From positions 130,393,035-130,457,034 of the forward strand of contig NC_062222.1 in NCBI RefSeq assembly GCF_902686445.1: DNA of 64,000 nucleotides, given 5' to 3'. The DNA is from Sciurus carolinensis. Lineage: Eukaryota > Chordata > Mammalia > Rodentia > Sciuridae. Made by a program: the position numbers and the translations under genes. The notes under the pieces are model-generated. The model worked only from the letters and a program-made list of their open reading frames with translations, did not search any database and was not told the origin of the DNA. This document shows positions 1 to 10,489 of this stretch, one piece after another (position 1 is the first letter of the stretch; each line of letters starts with the position of its first letter).

Positions 1-636
1 CTTCTCTCGACTCTTGGGCAGACAGGAATCAGCAGTTCTCCTCTGCAGTTAGAATTCACCTTCTGTCCCCTTCATTTTTCATTTATCAATGATTTGTGCA
101 GCAATCTCTGTGTGCTATTTATCTACAGATCATTGAACCAAAACAATCCCACAGTCTCTTCTGTCAGGATCTGTAGTTTTAAATTATTGTATAATTTTAT
201 CTTCTCTAAGGTACAAGATGTACCCAAGGAATCCTGACTCTGAGAGGCTTCTCACTACCCATGCCCCCCGTCACTGTCCTTGTGAGAATCTGGATTTAAG
301 TGTGCTTCCTGTGCCAAATAGAGTAGGACTGTACAACCCGAAGGTAGGTTGGCAAAGCCAGAGGAACCCTTCTAACTTACAAGTCCTTCAGGAATAGGTG
401 GGTCACAGAGAGGGATATTGCCAGTTCTCCTTACTGCTTGGACAGATTTGACTTCTCACGGTTTTGTTCTCTGTTAATAGTTCTAAGACACTGAACATCA
501 CAAATCAGAATTAGGATGATGTGTGTGAAGTCAAACTCGGCAAAAAATGGAAACAATGCAGTAAAGTTTAAGAATGACTAAAATTAAAGCCATTTTATTT
601 TTCTCCTTTCTTTTGTAAGAGAGCTATGTAAATTCT
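1..636. other. Unassigned non-coding DNA
   Basis: I recognise no gene or repeat here. The sequence is moderately AT-rich with no long open frame and no simple repeat. Confidence 0.5.
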
Positions 637-639
637 ACT

Positions 640-735
640 AAATTCCCTGCGTTGTACTAGGTGTTAGATTCTTGTGCTGGGTTATTCCATTTAATCCTCA
701 TGACTGCCCTGAAATGAATGTATTTTTGTACAGAA
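640..735 (-). mobile_element. MIR SINE fragment (antisense)
   Basis: The run with TTCCATTTAATCCTCATGAC matches the antisense core of the ancient tRNA-derived SINE MIR. The copy is heavily diverged and only partial. Confidence 0.4.
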
Positions 736-744
736 GTGACATTT

Positions 745-1137
745 TAGCATATTTCATTTTGCTATAATGAAATGCCTGAGGCTGGGTATTTTATGAGTAA
801 AGGAAGTTTATTTGGCTCTTGATTCTGGTGACTAAAGGGTCCAAAAAGTGTGGTGTTGGTGTCCTGGTGAGGGCTACTGGACTGCATCAAAACATGGTGG
901 GGCGGTAGAAAGAGAATTGGTTATGTGCAAAAAAGACTAAGCCTTGCTTTATTAACATCCCACTAACTTCCTCCATAGTACTGGCATTAACCCTGTCGGA
1001 AGGACAGAACCCCCATGACCTAATGACCTTCCACTAGGCCCCACTGCCTGAAGTTTCCACCACCACAACCCTGGTGGGGACCATGTCCAGCACATGAACA
1101 AATGGGGGACAAACCACACCTGAACCACAGCACACTG
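745..1137 (-). mobile_element. MaLR LTR (MST/THE1-like), antisense
   Basis: The segment reads as the reverse complement of an MST/THE1-type LTR. It opens with TATAATGAAATGCCTGAGGC and continues with a GAGGCTGGGTATTTTATGAG block. It ends in the CCATGACCTAATGACCTTCC and accompanying GGCCCCAC block that corresponds to the 5' half of the sense LTR. A second antisense copy of the same class lies at 52285-52665. An open frame on the minus strand inside it is a by-product of the LTR and not a gene. Confidence 0.7.
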
Positions 1138-1139
1138 AA

Positions 1140-1335
1140 TTATTTGAGATAATACATGTAAGAAAGCAAGTCCAGTCCAGGCATGTAGTAATTGTTCAAA
1201 GGTGGGGGTCATGATTGGTACTTAAAGTCCATTTGGTGGTGAGGAACGTTAGGTTCAGAGAAATTTAGCAACTCACCTATGCTCACACAGCTAAGGAGTG
1301 GTCGAGCAGGGATCCAGCACAGACTTTCTGAGCCC
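1140..1335. mobile_element. Two MIR-like fragments in opposite orientation
   Basis: 1140-1213 resembles the sense 3' end of MIR (GAGATAATACATGTAAGAAAG, then GCATGTAGTAATTGTTCAAA). 1243-1335 resembles antisense MIR (CTCACACAGCTAAGGAGTGG). Both are old and partial. Confidence 0.45.
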
Positions 1336-1339
1336 AAAG

Positions 1340-3330
1340 ATCACTCATGCGCTTACCGCAGCAGAAGTCACACATTGGCGGAGTTGGGGGTGGGAGGGAG
1401 AAAGACAAAGCACAACTTTAATCAATTTTTCTGAAGAGATCTAAAATTCTGGTTCCCCAGGACCAGCCCTGTCTCTCACCTGTGTTTGTCTTCTTAGCTA
1501 TTTTCCCCCCTCTAGTTATCTAGAGTCACTAATAAGAGGCCCCCATACATCCTTTATGAGCTTCTGGCTCCACTCAGAGTCTTCAAGGTAACCTGTGAGA
1601 AACCGGAAGGCATCATTGCCCTGGGCTTCAGGTCTTTCTCAAGCCCCAAGCTAATGAGACTTCCCCTCCATCATGACTCACAACCATCTCCCTCCCTGCC
1701 CCGTGGCCAACTAGGCTTGTGACTCACCCAGGCTTCTGACAGTCTCCAAAGAACTATAAATTTGAGCCCAATCCTTAAAGGTCAAGAAGCACCATGGTTA
1801 ACCCATCTTCCTCCTCCTCAACCAAGGGGAACTCCATGTCCTTGTGGGTTTCCCCCATCAGCTGGCAGCTCCCTCCGTGCTCCCACACTGAGGCCCTTAG
1901 TCAAGGGGGTATCCCTAGGTCCAGTGAGGTCAGGGTGCAAAAGCTTCAGGACCAAGACTTTGGGTGAATTCTGGGATTTTGCAAGACAATTAGAGACTGG
2001 AGAAGCCAAGTGCTCTGTCAAGTCAAACTTATTAGGAATCCTGGCAGAAGCAGGGGGCCCCAGTGCTGTGTCATTGCCTGTGGTTTCAGGGCCAGTTATA
2101 ATTAGCAGATGGCTCATCCTGGAGGAAAGTGGAGAATGAGCCTTAGAACTGGGCCCCCTGCCTCCTGTCTGGCTTCCCTCCAGCTTGTCCATCATGTCAC
2201 TCTCAGGCATAAGATCTTTAATGACTTCCCTTTAACCTCTATTAAACAAGAGAAAGAATTTTTTATAGCTTAACTAAAAAAGAAAAATTAAAAAAACACA
2301 CCTCTTTTCTCCCACTCTGTCTCTCTGCTTTCCCTCTTCAACTGTCCCTGGGTCCCTATGGCTTAGTTCTGCTGCTGTCTCTTTTGACTTGCCAGACTGG
2401 GCTGGGCACCAGGTCTGTGCCTCTGTTAAACACCTTGGAATTCCTCTGAGCCCAGTCCTCACTAACCTCCACCATACTCTAGCTTTGCATTTATTTATCC
2501 ACCTTCCTAACCATGCCTTGAGTTCTTCAAGGGACAGGGCCCTGTTAGTGCTAGCAACATCATAGCTAGCTTACCTGTGTGTCATTTTATGCTTGTGGAG
2601 TTTCATTGGAAATGAAGAAAAGTCATTTCTCCCTCTTCCAGAAGGGTTAACAAGTCTGTTCTGCTGAGATCTGAATTTTCTTTATTCCTAATGAAGGCAA
2701 TTAATAGCCTTTTTGGGTGTCAGGGAGAAGAAATAGGCAGGACACTTTCCTACCCAAATTCCACATTTTTTTTTTTCACTTGAAGGCACAGATTCACTTG
2801 AGTTAGAGTCTAAAGTGGAAAGTGGCTTCTTCGACCAGCTCAACTCATCTGGTGAGTTGGTGAGTTGGTTGAATCTTTGGGTAGGTCAAGGCATAGCGAG
2901 GGGAATGTGTACTGAGTTGCCTTGGTTGAAAAGTGAACTTCCAGAGGCTTCCTGGTGGCTTGTTAGGCCTGATGGTTGCATGCGGTGGCCTCAGCAGCTC
3001 TGGCAAAGTCCCCTGCATCTGAGCAGTTGCAGTGGGAGAAATGTCTGCCGATATAATCACCCACTTTTTGGTGGTCCATGACCACCAAAGCTGAGCGAGT
3101 CAACACCAGGGACTGGAAATGAGAACGAAGACTCTTGTCTTCTCACCATCCCACTCTGTCCACCATTGTTCTAGATCTAGGAAGCTCTAGGTTTCCTATA
3201 TTCCAAGTGAAAGAGGGATCCCATTAAAAAGTGACCAACACCAAACTTTCTTGATTAAACAAGGCTTCCACGGAGTACTTCTCTATACCAAAGAATCCCA
3301 GTGAACAAATAAGGCACAGCACTAAGCTTG
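1340..3330. other. Unassigned non-coding DNA
   Basis: No repeat family or gene is recognised with confidence. Overlapping open frames occur on both strands around 1762-2210, but neither protein looks like a known family, and open frames on both strands are expected by chance in GC-rich DNA. Confidence 0.4.
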
Positions 3331-3339
3331 CAAGTAATT

Positions 3340-3840
3340 CAACTGGGACGAGAAAGGCTTCAGTGCCTTAATATAAAGGGTGCTGGCCCTGGGCTTGGAG
3401 CTGGAATGCCATGGTGGATAAGTCATGGCTCTTCCTCAGGGTGCCTCCTTGCAGCCTTTGTAAAGACCAGATGGTCACATAATCAGGACTCTTGGGTATA
3501 CACTGAGGTAGAGGGAATCACTGAGGGGACATAAACTTAGCCAGGACTTGGGGAGGCAGAGAAGGTTTTTCTGAAGCTGATGGTACTTGAACTGGTCCTT
3601 GAAGGTGAACATTAACAGAGTTTGTAATTAAAACAAAATAAGTAGAGTGTGCCAAACACCATGAGGCAGGTAGGGATAGACAGAAAGGCGTGTGAGGAGA
3701 TTGATGTGTGACTGGGTGTTACTGGCAAGTGACATGTGTGATATTAATGGTGAGAGTTGAGAGTAGAGGGTTAAGAGACAGTCAGGATGCTCTGGACTTG
3801 ATTTCAAGGATGATGGGCAGAAAACAAAGCGTTTCCGAAG
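3340..3840 (+). mobile_element. Ancient mammalian interspersed repeat, possibly L2-related
   Basis: Blocks such as GGTTTTTCTGAAGCTGATGG, CTTGAACTGGTCCTTGAAGG and GGATGCTCTGGACTTGATTT occur in the order of an old mammal-wide repeat with an internal 'fold-back of aggregate gains' style text. The family name is uncertain, and divergence is high. Confidence 0.35.
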
Positions 3841-4343
3841 GTCAAATTTCTGCTTGAGAAAGATACATTAATGAGTGCAATTAATTATGGGGTTATGACA
3901 GATAAATCCTGAATTCATTAATGCCATGCAAGATTATTTCTCAGCAGCATGTATTCTAGTTGGCCACAGAAAACAATCTGCTCAATGAAGTTACTCAGTC
4001 CCAAGTTGACATTGGCCTTGTCATTTTCAAGACATGGCTTCCAACGCTGTCTTGTGACCGACACTGAGCCAGCAGACCAGGCAATGGAACAGAGAATAGT
4101 GGTGCAGAAAGCTTTGAAGGATCAGGCCAGGAGGGGGGCACAGGACCCCCATCTGACTCCACTGTCTGGAGCTAAGTAGGCCCAGTCACACGACTACTAA
4201 TGGCAAGGGAGCCTGGGAAACATGGCTGTAGGAGAAACAAATAATCTCCTCTCTGTCCTTTATTGTTCTGAGTTGGAAAAGACCTCTGTAACAAAACATA
4301 ATCAATAAGAAAAAACTAAAGAAGGTTTTATCAACATACATAT

Positions 4344-4439
4344 ATCAGCTGGGGATATAGCACAGTTGATAGGGTTGGTAGAATGCACAACAAGATCTTG
4401 GGCTCAATCCTTAGCACCACCAAAAACAAAACAAAACAA
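4344..4439 (+). mobile_element. ID SINE (tRNA-derived), with target duplication
   Basis: The body begins CAGCTGGGGATATAGCACAG and ends TTAGCACCACC, followed by an (AAAAC)n-type tail. This is the ID family, a rodent SINE derived from tRNA-Ala and transcribed by RNA polymerase III. A target-site duplication is visible: AACATACATAT at 4333-4343 and AACTTACATAT at 4440-4450, differing at one base. The internal promoter is partly decayed: the A-box region reads TAGCACAGTTG and the B-box region GGCTCAATCC. Confidence 0.85.
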
Positions 4440-4635
4440 AACTTACATATGTCCATGTGTCCATGGTAGATGTGCATGTGCATGTCATGTGTCCACAGTA
4501 GATGTGCAAGGAAAAGTGAGTGGATGCAAAGAGGTGGCATTGAATGCAGGTTCAATGCCTTTGTCCACTTACACAGCATTAGTACAAAAACCCAAGGGCC
4601 TGTGGAAGACCAGTTATGGGGAGACTCTCAGTGCT

Positions 4636-4745
4636 TTGGTTTGAATGTCCCTTCAGAACTCAAGTGGACATTTAATTGGTATTGTGATCATACTAAGAGG
4701 CAAGGACTTTGAGATAGGATTAGATTATGGAGGGATGTGATTTTG
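4636..4745 (+). mobile_element. MaLR-like LTR 5' fragment
   Basis: CTTTGGTTTGAATGTCCCTT and the following TTAATTGGTATTGTGATCAT track the opening of MaLR LTRs. The similarity fades after about 4745, so this is a truncated or strongly diverged copy. Confidence 0.4.
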
Positions 4746-5164
4746 GTTATGCTGAATTTGTACGGCTTATGGGAAAAAATGGTCTTCTGAGTATAGTCTG
4801 GGCTCAGAGAGAAGACCAAGTTAGGCAGTGGGCTGATTAGGGAAGATTAACACTTAAGAAGCCAGACAAATGTGATTTTCTAGAATAAAAAGGAGAAGAT
4901 GGAAAAAAATATAAACGGATGGCAAGAAGGGAGAAGAGAAGGTAATTATCCAAAGGATCCATAACATAGAAGTATTCTGGAGAATTCTCCTTGTCCTTCT
5001 TGAGTCCAATGTACAGGTGATCATCCTTGTCAAGTGTCAGGAGCCACATGGGTGATGACAGAGCCACTTTCTACTCCGAAGGAACTTGAAGTTCAGTGGG
5101 GAAAACCTTGGGTCAATCATGGATGACTTTTCCCCACATCTAGAAAGGTTTCTTTTTCTTTTTG

Positions 5165-6012
5165 ACATTTTTGATGAATATATATTTTAATTTCATATTA
5201 TAGTTGTACACATCTATGGAGCACACTGTGGCATTTCGATGCATGCATGCCTTATGTGATAATCAGATCAGGATATTTAGCATATTTGTCACTTCAGGCA
5301 TATATCATTTCTTTGCATTGGGGACATTGAAAATCTCCTTGTTAGCTGTTTTTAAATGTCCAATTCATTTTTGCCAGCCATAGTTACCCCACTGTGCTAT
5401 AGAATATCACAAATTACTCCTCCTATTCAACTGCACCTCAGTACCCCTTCACCATTAACTCTCTATCCCTCTCTGCTCTACACTCTTCCAAGATTCTGGG
5501 AACCACAATTCTATTTTCCTTGAAATCAACTTTAGCTTTCACATATAAGGGAGAACAAGCAGCATCTGTTTCCTTCAGTTACATTCTGTTGCAGCAAATG
5601 ACAGAATTTCATTCTTTTTTATGGCTGAATGATATCCCATTGTGTATGCATACCTCATTTTCTTTATTCAGTCATTCACCAATGGACACCTAGGTTGATT
5701 CCATATCTTGGCTATTGTGAATAATGCTGCAATAATCATGTGAGTGCAATCATCTCTTTGACATACTGATTTTGTTTATTTAAATATGTACCTGTAGTAG
5801 GATAGCTAGATCATATGGTAGCTTTATTTCTAGTTTTTTTTGAGGAACTTCCATAATTTTTCCAGAATGGTTGTACTAATTTACATTCCCACCAATATTG
5901 CAGGGGGTTCCCACCAACAGTGCAGGGAGTTCCCACCAACAGTGAAGGTAGTTCCCACCAACAGTGCAAGGAGTTCCGTTTTCTTCACATCCTCTCCAGC
6001 ATTGTGATTTTT
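5165..6012 (-). mobile_element. L1 LINE, 3' part, antisense
   Basis: The segment is the reverse complement of an old L1 3' UTR and the end of ORF2. Diagnostic text includes GGCTGAATGATATCCCATTG, ATCTTGGCTATTGTGAATAA and TAGATCATATGGTAGC. These encode, on the minus strand, the ORF2 tail seen in the sense direction in the L1 at 13905-14821. ORF2 encodes the L1 endonuclease and reverse transcriptase, but only its far C-terminal portion is here and it is broken by stops and indels. The 5' break falls just after a tandemly expanded motif at 5888-5975. It is an old, dead copy. Confidence 0.9.
5888..5975. repeat. 22-bp tandem repeat, four copies, inside L1
   Basis: Four consecutive 22-bp units start at 5888, 5910, 5932 and 5954, each of the form CCCACCAACAGTGCAGGGAG plus TT with a few substitutions. 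A normal L1 has one copy of this ORF2 motif, so this is a local expansion after or during insertion. Confidence 0.9.
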
Positions 6013-6414
6013 GTCTGGTTGCAGGTTTCTCTCTTCCCTGGTGATGGACCACCAAGAAAGACATTTCTATCTATGTGCCAAAAGTTCAACCATTGCAAGC
6101 TCATCATCTTTGATTAGGCTTTTTACCTTCTGTTCTTGGAACTAACATGGGGAAGGGAAAAGACTGTCTTTGGAGATAAGCTATAAAAGGTGCTGTCCAG
6201 GAGCTGATAGACCTTCAGCTGGGGACCTGTATTCTCCCATTCTTTATTTAATGGGAAGAATGATACCAACTCTGCACTGAGAGTAATCTGCATCACTGAA
6301 TGGAAAGTTGTTGATCTTAAATATTCCATACTTCAAAATAAGAATAATAGTAATGTGATGATGATGTTGAGGATGATAGCAGTTCACAAAGAGATCATGC
6401 CAGGCCCCTGGATC

Positions 6415-6570
6415 ACTCCAAGTGATTTAAAAATATTATCTTTATTCATTCTCAAAACAACCCTGTAACACAGAACTCTGATTACCTGATTCCTTTGAAC
6501 AGGTACGAACGCTGAGAGAGAAGAGACCTTGGGTTTGAAGCTGGAACTAATTCTGGATGGTAACATTGGA
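6415..6570 (-). mobile_element. MIR-like SINE fragment (antisense)
   Basis: TTCATTCTCAAAACAACCCT with the preceding TATTATCTTTA and the later AGAGACCTTGGGTTTGAAG fit diverged antisense MIR. Confidence 0.4.
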
Positions 6571-7114
6571 ACTAGCTCTGAACACATCCCTGAAGAAGAA
6601 CAACTCAGGACGCAGAGGACTGGGTAATTAGGAAAGCATCCATCTCCCGCTGATCAGGGACCTAGAAATAGGAAACAGCTCGGGTGTTGAAGTATGTGCA
6701 CTTCCTTGGTGGGAGAGAAATGGAAGACACATCACTCCTCCATGTTTGCCCAGAACTGCAGAGAATTCAGGCTCTCTCTGGACCAGGCTCGAGTTTACCT
6801 TCTTCCCTTCCTGGCCTTTCCAATCTCCTGGCTGACTCCAAGAGGGGCAGAGTGATGAATGTTGAATGGGCAAAAGTTTAAAAGAAGTTTCCTTTACTTA
6901 CCATCCTTCCCATACTATGCATGAGTAGTTTTATGCCTGCCTAGCCTCCATTTTCTTTCTTTAGATTTTCCTTAAAAATAATAAGTGGGTGTATAAGCAT
7001 ATATACAACCACTTAGATTTTTAATTTTTAAATTATTTTTCTATTTATAATAAATTTACTTAATTGGCCACTTTTTTTTCTGTTGCTTTGCAACTGAAGA
7101 AATTTAACTAGTAT

Positions 7115-7265
7115 GTGTCCTCTTCTGCCTCAGTTTTTCCACCTATGAAGTGGGGATAGTAAAACTTGCCACTTACCCTCAGGAGGTTGTGCAGATTAAA
7201 GCTGCATGTCAGTAAAATGCTACCAGATGCTTGCATGAAAGCTGTTGTAGAACTACAAAGTCTCC
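7115..7265 (+). mobile_element. MIR SINE fragment (sense)
   Basis: CTGCCTCAGTTTTTCCACCT followed by GTGGGGATAGTAA and a GGAGGTTGTGCAGATTAAA block is the 3' half of MIR in sense orientation. Confidence 0.6.
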
Positions 7266-7639
7266 TCCTCAATCCTGTCTGTACTGTCAAACGACTTTCC
7301 TTACAGATCATAAAGTAGCTTTTATTCTGAGAAGAGGTCCCTCCTGTCACTGTCTCTGTGAACCGTCCTGCTTGCTGCAGTTCCAAGGCTCCCATCCAGA
7401 TAAAAGTCCAGCACACCAGCCTGAGCAGTAGCTGCTTGGTACACCCTGTGGTCATTGTGCCTTATTTAATAATGAGGATGTCAGCTCAGTTCCTCAGGTT
7501 GTCACTTGGTTAGTTTCTAGGGTTAAACTCACATTCTAAACTCAAATCAAAATAACATGTAAAACCCCACAATTTCAGAGTGGGAAGAGCAGCCTCTAAT
7601 TAGAGCATTTGGCATTTGGCAATAAAAAAAAATTTTTAG

Positions 7640-8560
7640 AGAGATATAAATCTTTATTTCACAATTCTGTCATAATTTACTTTTTATCAGACATGTACTG
7701 GGTTTCAGAGTTTTAAAATACTGGGGAAGCTAGTTGCTGGGTGTCTTCCAGGGTGGAGCACACACGTGGTCCCTCTAGGGCCAGGTGCTCCTGGGGTTCC
7801 CAGGCAGCACAGATCTGTGTGCCAGTTTGACTTAGAGCCACCTCCTTTTTGGGGCTATCAGTTCTTATTTCATGCCAGATATTCGCTCGAGGCTACCTAT
7901 GCTTCCAAATGAGTTCATGACCAGAAGTAATATGCCATATGCTGAAGAGCGCTCCCCCAAGATGTGCTGCATGATCAAAAAGTTTCCATCCCAGGATCAT
8001 TCTGGCTCTATCCATGGCAATAATGGCTTTTACCCTGGGAGGAAGATGATGGCCAGCTCTGCTTCTGGGATCCTTGCGCCAACCGAGGTGGGCACAGTCA
8101 TGATTGCACCCCAGGCACCAAGAGAAGGTCCAAATCTTATTTGTGTCAACTTCTCACACACTACTGGCAAAACTGGAAGCCACACCTGCAGCTAGGTACA
8201 CTGCCATGAACTGCCTTTGACCTACAGTGTTGTCTGTGCTGGAGGAAAATCTCCACAAGACATATTTATTGCCTTGTGGAATAAGGAGAAATGACGGAAT
8301 GTGACAGCAATGTTGGGGATCAAAGGACCTATGAGGCTGGGTTGGCAGGAAATATCTGATCATCTGCTGTAGAGAAGGTCCTCTCCATAGACAGAATACA
8401 AGGACATTTGCAGCTATGGTAACTGTCACAGTCCCTGTCCCTCACTTAAGTTATTCCACCACTTGTCAATCTCTTTCTGAGGTCTCTTTCTTTTTGTGGT
8501 TTCATGCTGTCCAATCAATCAGCTTTTACACCATCAAAATATCTGCACCCCAGGATTCTC
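7640..8560 (-). pseudogene. PARL: Processed pseudogene of PARL (mitochondrial rhomboid protease), 5'-truncated
   Basis: Read on the minus strand, this intronless segment matches the C-terminal two thirds of PARL, a multi-pass rhomboid serine protease of the inner mitochondrial membrane. Recognisable blocks in order are WWNNLSEGQ, IAANVLVFCLWRGPSLQ, QFMAVYLAAGV, RFGPSLGA, KAIIAMD, FDHAAHLGGALFSIW, HELIWK and IWHEIRT. The CDS match ends near 7831. A 3' UTR follows, with an AATAAA signal on the minus strand at 7653-7658 and a short A-run beyond it. Damage includes a stop replacing Trp at 8515-8517, a stop at 8154-8156 and a stop at 7893-7895. A roughly 27-base deletion near 8031-8036 removes about ten residues before KAIIAMD. 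The active-site Ser of the GxSG motif is Trp (codon 8111-8113), while the active-site His (7962-7964) remains. The 5' end of homology is near 8560, about residue 130-150 of the parent, as expected for 5'-truncated L1-mediated retrocopying. Family identity is confident; the exact ends are not. Confidence 0.92.
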
Positions 8561-8834
8561 ACTACTAGAGTATCTGGCAATTGTCAACCCTACACGACTC
8601 CTGAGTTATTACTTATAAATGAACCATTTTTTAATAATGTGCAAGCATCATCAATGCATGCTCAACATTTGCAAATGTGGAAGTGTAGAAACTACCTCAG
8701 TATTTCAATAAACTCGTGAACCTACAAGGACTCTTCTCACATTTTCACACATTCCATTTCCCTCTGGTCATACTTATTTCACATTTGTTGATAGAGTTTT
8801 TCTTTGCTTTTTTCTTTTTATATTACATTACAAC

Positions 8835-9065
8835 TCTTTCAGTTATCTATTGCCACTTCAACCCTCAGTAGGTTAAAATAATGACCACACAAGATTACAG
8901 ATGAGTTCAGGGGTTAGTTGGGAGGTTCCTTAATTACTCTGGTCTCAGTCAGTCTAGGTCATGGGTCTGCTGCCAGCTCATCTTTTCTGACTCTCTTACC
9001 TGTTTCAGGGGGTGTAACAGCTCTTCCACAGATGGATTCTCAAATCCAGTCTTGTTCACGTGGAC

Positions 9066-9107
<42 letters not shown>

Positions 9108-9265
9108 AGGAGTGACTTTGTCCTCCTCAGTCCCACCTATTGTTCATGCAACTTACAAGGCCAGCGTGGATTCTAGGGTGGGGCAATAGATGAAGTAGAT
9201 TTTACCTCTGGTGGTAAGGGGTTTCCAGGTCATTTGCAAAGGTCAGGGATAGAGGAGGAAAGAAT
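8835..9265 (-). mobile_element. Ancient LTR-type repeat, antisense
   Basis: CAGTTATCTATTGCCACTTC at the left, GGTTAGTTGGGAGGTTCC in the middle and AACTTACAAGGCCAGCGTGG near the right are spaced like a common mammal-wide LTR-type repeat in antisense. The internal GA-rich part has expanded into the microsatellite at 9068-9105. The exact family is not certain. Confidence 0.5.
9068..9105. repeat. (GA)n microsatellite
   Basis: An uninterrupted GA dinucleotide run of 38 bases. It lies inside the LTR-type repeat around it. Confidence 0.97.
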
Positions 9266-9367
9266 TTCAGCTAGTTTTCCTAATCAGTATAGCACACTGT
9301 CAAGTACACTTGTATGGCTTTATAGACATTTGTAATGACCACATAGTATTATACTGAGTGATTTCAT

Positions 9368-9768
9368 TGTTGTGGTTTAATTGTGCCCCCTAAACATTCA
9401 TGTGCTGGGACCTTAATTCCTCAATGTGACCCTGTTAGGAGTGGACCCTGGTGAAAGTGTTTGGGTCATGGAGAAGGAGTCCTCATGAGTGGATTAAAGC
9501 CTTTCTTGAGTCATTTCTTGCTCTGGCAGGACTGGCTTAGTTACCCCAAGGGTGGACTATTGTAAAACAAAGGCACCTCATGTCTTTCCTCATCTGCATG
9601 CACACTGTGACTTGCAGCAGGACAGGTCTTTGGCCACAAATCGAGTAGATGCCAATGCCAAGATCTTGGATATCCCAGCTTCCAGAACCATGAGCCAAAA
9701 TAAACTTCTTTCCTCATAAATTACCCATTCCTGGTTATTGTGATAACAACAGAAGATGAATTAAGACA
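9368..9768 (+). mobile_element. MaLR solo LTR (MST-like), sense
   Basis: The element begins TGTTGTGGTTTAATTGTGCC and ends GATGAATTAAGACA, the ends of an MST-type MaLR LTR. It holds a poly(A) signal in the phrase CCAAAATAAACTTC. Flanking pentamers TTCAT (9363-9367) and ATCAT (9769-9773) differ at one base and fit the 5-bp duplication made by ERVL-MaLR integration. At 401 bp it is close to full LTR length, with no internal region attached, so it is a solo LTR. Confidence 0.85.
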
Positions 9769-9960
9769 ATCATCATAGATAATTTTAAGCATTTTCAATA
9801 TTAAGACATTTAGGTTTTTCTATTTTATTTGCCAGGGCAAAATAATATGGGACCATAGAAGTTAATGCTTTGTTTAAGGATTTATAAATATTCCTATTGA
9901 TTTATTTTTTATACTTGCAAAGAATTTTCCAAAAGGCTGACACCAATTTAAGTTCACATC

Positions 9961-10486
9961 TGTAATGGTTAATTTGAATTGTCAACTTGAATGTATTAAG
10001 AACTGCCAAAGATTCAGAAGCTTCTGGGTGCGTCAATGAGGGTGTGTTTAGGAATGATTGGCATGTGGGATGGTGAAGCGAAGTGGAGATCCTCCCTAAG
10101 TGTGAACAGCACTGTCCAATAGGATGGCTTAGGTAGAATAAAAGTTGGAAGAACAAGGAAGCAGCAGCAGATGCAAGCTCAGTTCTTCTTAAATGGGTTC
10201 TTATATCGGACTTGTTTTTTCATTCTTCCAAAATGGACTCTGTCACTGATTCTCCAGGGAGTTTCCAGAAACCTTCGGTATTGGGCTAGGGTAGCACTGT
10301 TGATACCTCTTGTTCTGGGGCTTCAGCCTCTTAGAAAGCGCAGCTACTGGTTCCTCCAGCTCTCTGGTCTGTAGACAGTCGTTGCGGACAGTCCAGCTTC
10401 TGCTCATGTGAGCCAATCTAATAAATCCCCTTTTATAATCATACTTCCTGTTGATTCTGTTCCTCTAGAGAACCCTGACTAACACA
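9961..10486 (+). mobile_element. MLT2-type ERVL solo LTR with exact target duplication
   Basis: The element starts TGTAATGGTTAATTTGAATT and ends AACCCTGACTAACACA, the signature ends of MLT2-type LTRs of the ERVL class. A GAGCCAATCTAATAAATCCC block supplies the poly(A) signal. The flanks are identical 5-bp repeats, ACATC at 9956-9960 and 10487-10491, which is the ERVL integration footprint. The length is 526 bp and no internal sequence remains. Confidence 0.9.
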
Positions 10487-10489
10487 ACA

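Noticed and set aside
7872..8195. Plus-strand 107-codon open frame
   Set aside because: It is the complement of the minus-strand PARL pseudogene, whose protein similarity is clear, and the plus frame has no support of its own.
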